The notes under the pieces were generated by a model that saw only the letters and a list, made by a program, of their open reading frames with translations, was not told where the DNA came from and searched no databases. Below are positions 62,158 through 64,000 of a stretch of 64,000 nt of DNA, one piece after another. Location: contig NC_012860.1 of assembly GCF_000026945.1 (NCBI RefSeq), forward strand, positions 3,038,001-3,102,000, read 5' to 3'. This DNA comes from Candida dubliniensis CD36. Its lineage: Eukaryota > Ascomycota > Pichiomycetes > Serinales > Debaryomycetaceae. How positions within the stretch are numbered: the first letter of the stretch is position 1; each line of letters begins with the position of its first letter. The position numbers were made by a program, and so were the translations under genes.

Positions 62158-62634
62158 CTTGAATAATTGTTATTGATGCAGTTTTTTTTGTACGTATGTT
62201 TGTTTTATCATTGTGTAGTTTCTGAATCTGCATTTTGCGTTTCCATATATATATATCCACACTTAATCTCGAGGAAGAGTGGGTAAGATAATTTAATCTA
62301 TTTCTTTACCTCTCAGTTTGTGTTCTTTTTGACCATACCTGGTACTGTAAGTGTGTGTGTATTCGTGGTTGACCAGTCAAAATTTCAAATCAATTAAAAC
62401 GGAGCGAAAAAAATAAAAAGAAACTAAATTGTAAAGGCTGCCCGCCTTGAGGTAGGTTTTCGATATTCACAACCAATTTTTATTAATACTAATCTAAGTT
62501 AAACTTTGCTTTGGTGCACACTTTCTCACATTGAGCAGTTTTAAAGGAACCAAAAAAAAAAAAAAAAAAATAACCAAGAAAGAAATAAAGCAACAAGAAT
62601 TCTGCTAACAAACCAAACCAAAAAATAATTACTT
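62158..62634. other. intergenic: DOS2 3' region / SSK1 promoter
   Basis: 477 bp, with TATATATATA at 62247-62256 and an A run (about 62552-62570). No gene seen. Confidence 0.5.
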
Positions 62635-64000
62635 ATGAGTTATCTATATAACAATTCAGATTATAGTACATCGCATACTATGAAGTCGCCCGTGGCATAC
62701 AACCAATTTCCTAAACTACAGCCAAGCAATTCGACAGCCACTACTAATAATACAGCCACAACAGCAACGGCAGCAGCGGCAGCAGCATCAGCATCAGCAT
62801 CAGTTACACCACTGTTGACATCACCAACATCATTGACAACACCACAGAACAAGTATAGACGTGGAGGATTGGATAATACGCTTCCCAAACTAGAAACTAC
62901 AAGAAAGAACAGACAAGATGATATCAGTTCAATCACGCCCAGCAATTCAATCAATAGTTCTACAACAAAGTTGACGTTACCTCCACGACGAGTTTGGGTT
63001 AAAAAGCCCCAAACAAATAATCCAACCACGGTACTTGCTTATGTTAATGATATAATTGACGATTTGAAAGTGGCAGTGGTGAATAAATATCCAAATACAA
63101 TTGGTAGATATGAAGACGCTGCTGATTTGCTTGTGAAAATAGATTTGAACAATATCAAAGTTCCAGTTTCCCCCAGTGTCAATCGAGTTTCCCAAAGAAT
63201 TCCATTTGATAATTGCATAATATTGGAGCCAGATCAAAATGTTTGGCAAATACTAGACAATTATTTTCCTAATGGAATGACCATGCACGATGCCTTGATA
63301 ATTGAGACACCAACATTCAAACCAGACCACCAAATGCCAACGCCAATCACATCCAGTATTAATAACAACTACAATAATAATAATAATAATAACAATTTTA
63401 TGCCTTTTCAAGAACGTCAATCAAGTATTGGGAACAACAACAATAAAACACCAGGAGTCAAACACCCGCAACCAATACAACCAAATTATACTCGTGTAGG
63501 TTTACACAAGCCTTATTCCATGAATAGAACAAGTTTCCTGACGGCTAACAACCCTGTCCCATCTATCATCAAGGATAGATCGGTGTCGCCATCAAACTTG
63601 GGAGTTTCAAGAAACTCTCCCGTGTCACACAAAAGATCATATTCAAACCCAGTTGCTTCACCAAATTCTATTGCAGCACAAGCTAATAATCCTCTGGCAG
63701 TCTTATTGTTGCCCAGGAATTTTTCATTAGCTAATAATAATAGTAATCAGGGACAGCAAAGTAACAACAGTACGCCTGCCAAAAAAAATTTATCGGAAGA
63801 TGGTAGTAAATCATTTAATGACAAGACACAAGATGATGTGTCATCAAAATTAAAAACAAATCCTGACAATACAAACTACCAGGAGAAGCAACAAGAACAG
63901 CAAAACACTGAACAATCTGAAAGTGGGTTTAGTGAATCTTCAGCATCACCTGAAGTGGTTCACAATTCTAAAGCAGCACCATTACCGTTGACTAAATCAT
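62635..64000 (+). CDS. SSK1: Ssk1 response regulator, N-terminal part, cut by the window edge
   Basis: The ATG at 62635 opens a frame that runs without stop to the window end (455 codons plus one base), so the 3' part is missing. Ssk1 is the response regulator that receives phosphate from Ypd1 and, when unphosphorylated, activates the Ssk2 MAPKKK of the Hog1 pathway; in C. albicans it also matters for oxidative stress and adhesion. The visible part is the long regulatory N-terminus. It has an Ala/Ser/Thr microsatellite (codons about 37-58), a conserved block RRVWVKKPQ...TVLAYVNDIIDDLKVAVVNKYPN, then IPFDNCIILEPDQNVWQIL. Asn/Gln/Ser-rich low complexity follows. The receiver domain with its phospho-Asp should lie past position 64000. 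Identification rests on the recognisable N-terminus and gene order next to MODF and DOS2. Confidence 0.88.
   Translation, partial: MSYLYNNSDYSTSHTMKSPVAYNQFPKLQPSNSTATTNNTATTATAAAAAASASASVTPLLTSPTSLTTPQNKYRRGGLDNTLPKLETTRKNRQDDISSITPSNSINSSTTKLTLPPRRVWVKKPQTNNPTTVLAYVNDIIDDLKVAVVNKYPNTIGRYEDAADLLVKIDLNNIKVPVSPSVNRVSQRIPFDNCIILEPDQNVWQILDNYFPNGMTMHDALIIETPTFKPDHQMPTPITSSINNNYNNNNNNNNFMPFQERQSSIGNNNNKTPGVKHPQPIQPNYTRVGLHKPYSMNRTSFLTANNPVPSIIKDRSVSPSNLGVSRNSPVSHKRSYSNPVASPNSIAAQANNPLAVLLLPRNFSLANNNSNQGQQSNNSTPAKKNLSEDGSKSFNDKTQDDVSSKLKTNPDNTNYQEKQQEQQNTEQSESGFSESSASPEVVHNSKAAPLPLTKS

Overview
The window is yeast nuclear DNA from the CUG-Ser clade (Candida/Lodderomyces group), and the species is very probably Candida dubliniensis. 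It is AT-rich with long A/T homopolymers. Genes are mostly intronless, and the few introns carry GTATGT donors and TACTAAC branch points. The order RAD54 - soluble fumarate reductase - GCV3 - SNC2 - ACT1 - DAD1 - KEL3 - DIM1 - KAR9 - AGM1 - LCL3 - MYO2 - ... - GND1 - MET3 - ... - LCB2 - MODF - DOS2 - SSK1 is the gene order I know from Candida albicans chromosome 1. Two points favour C. dubliniensis. The ACT1 intron holds the two C. dubliniensis-specific PCR priming sites, spaced to give exactly the expected 288-bp product (7289-7576). The N-acetylglucosamine-phosphate mutase also differs at many positions from the C. albicans protein as I remember it. CTG codons should be read as serine, so standard-code translations of these genes carry wrong leucines.

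Layout. 1-9.3 kb: RAD54 3' part (cut by the window edge), fumarate reductase with a cytochrome b5 tail, glycine-cleavage H protein (GCV3), v-SNARE SNC2 (two exons), actin (ACT1, two exons), DASH subunit DAD1. 9.5-18.9 kb: KEL3 and DIM1 (convergent), KAR9, a small one-pass membrane protein, AGM1, LCL3. 18.9-28.9 kb: a 2.6-kb gene-free stretch, class V myosin MYO2, BOL1, a DUR3-type urea/solute symporter. 28.9-41 kb: a 1.7-kb spacer with possible decayed coding sequence, a 706-aa membrane protein with a CUG-rich repeat, an AT-hook protein, PDX1, SMF3, a Dal5-type permease. 41-52 kb: GND1 (two exons, alternative 3' splice sites), a 3.3-kb spacer, MET3, a large C2H2 zinc-finger regulator (probably ZMS1). 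52-64 kb: a 3.9-kb spacer, tRNA-Ala(AGC), LCB2, MODF, DOS2, and the 5' two thirds of SSK1, cut by the right edge.

How the genes relate. Most are unrelated housekeeping genes. The stretch 5-26 kb does hold actin, the cargo-carrying myosin V, Kar9 (which tethers microtubule ends to that myosin) and the vesicle SNARE carried along the same cables, so much of the polarised-growth machinery sits within about 21 kb. No transposon, CRISPR-like or viral element was recognised. The features most worth checking are the GND1 alternative splice that adds or removes a PTS2-like peroxisomal signal, the fumarate reductase-cytochrome b5 fusion, the CUG-dense tandem repeat in the 706-aa protein, a four-codon uORF overlapping the KAR9 start, and several inverted repeats and homopolymer tracts in the large spacers.
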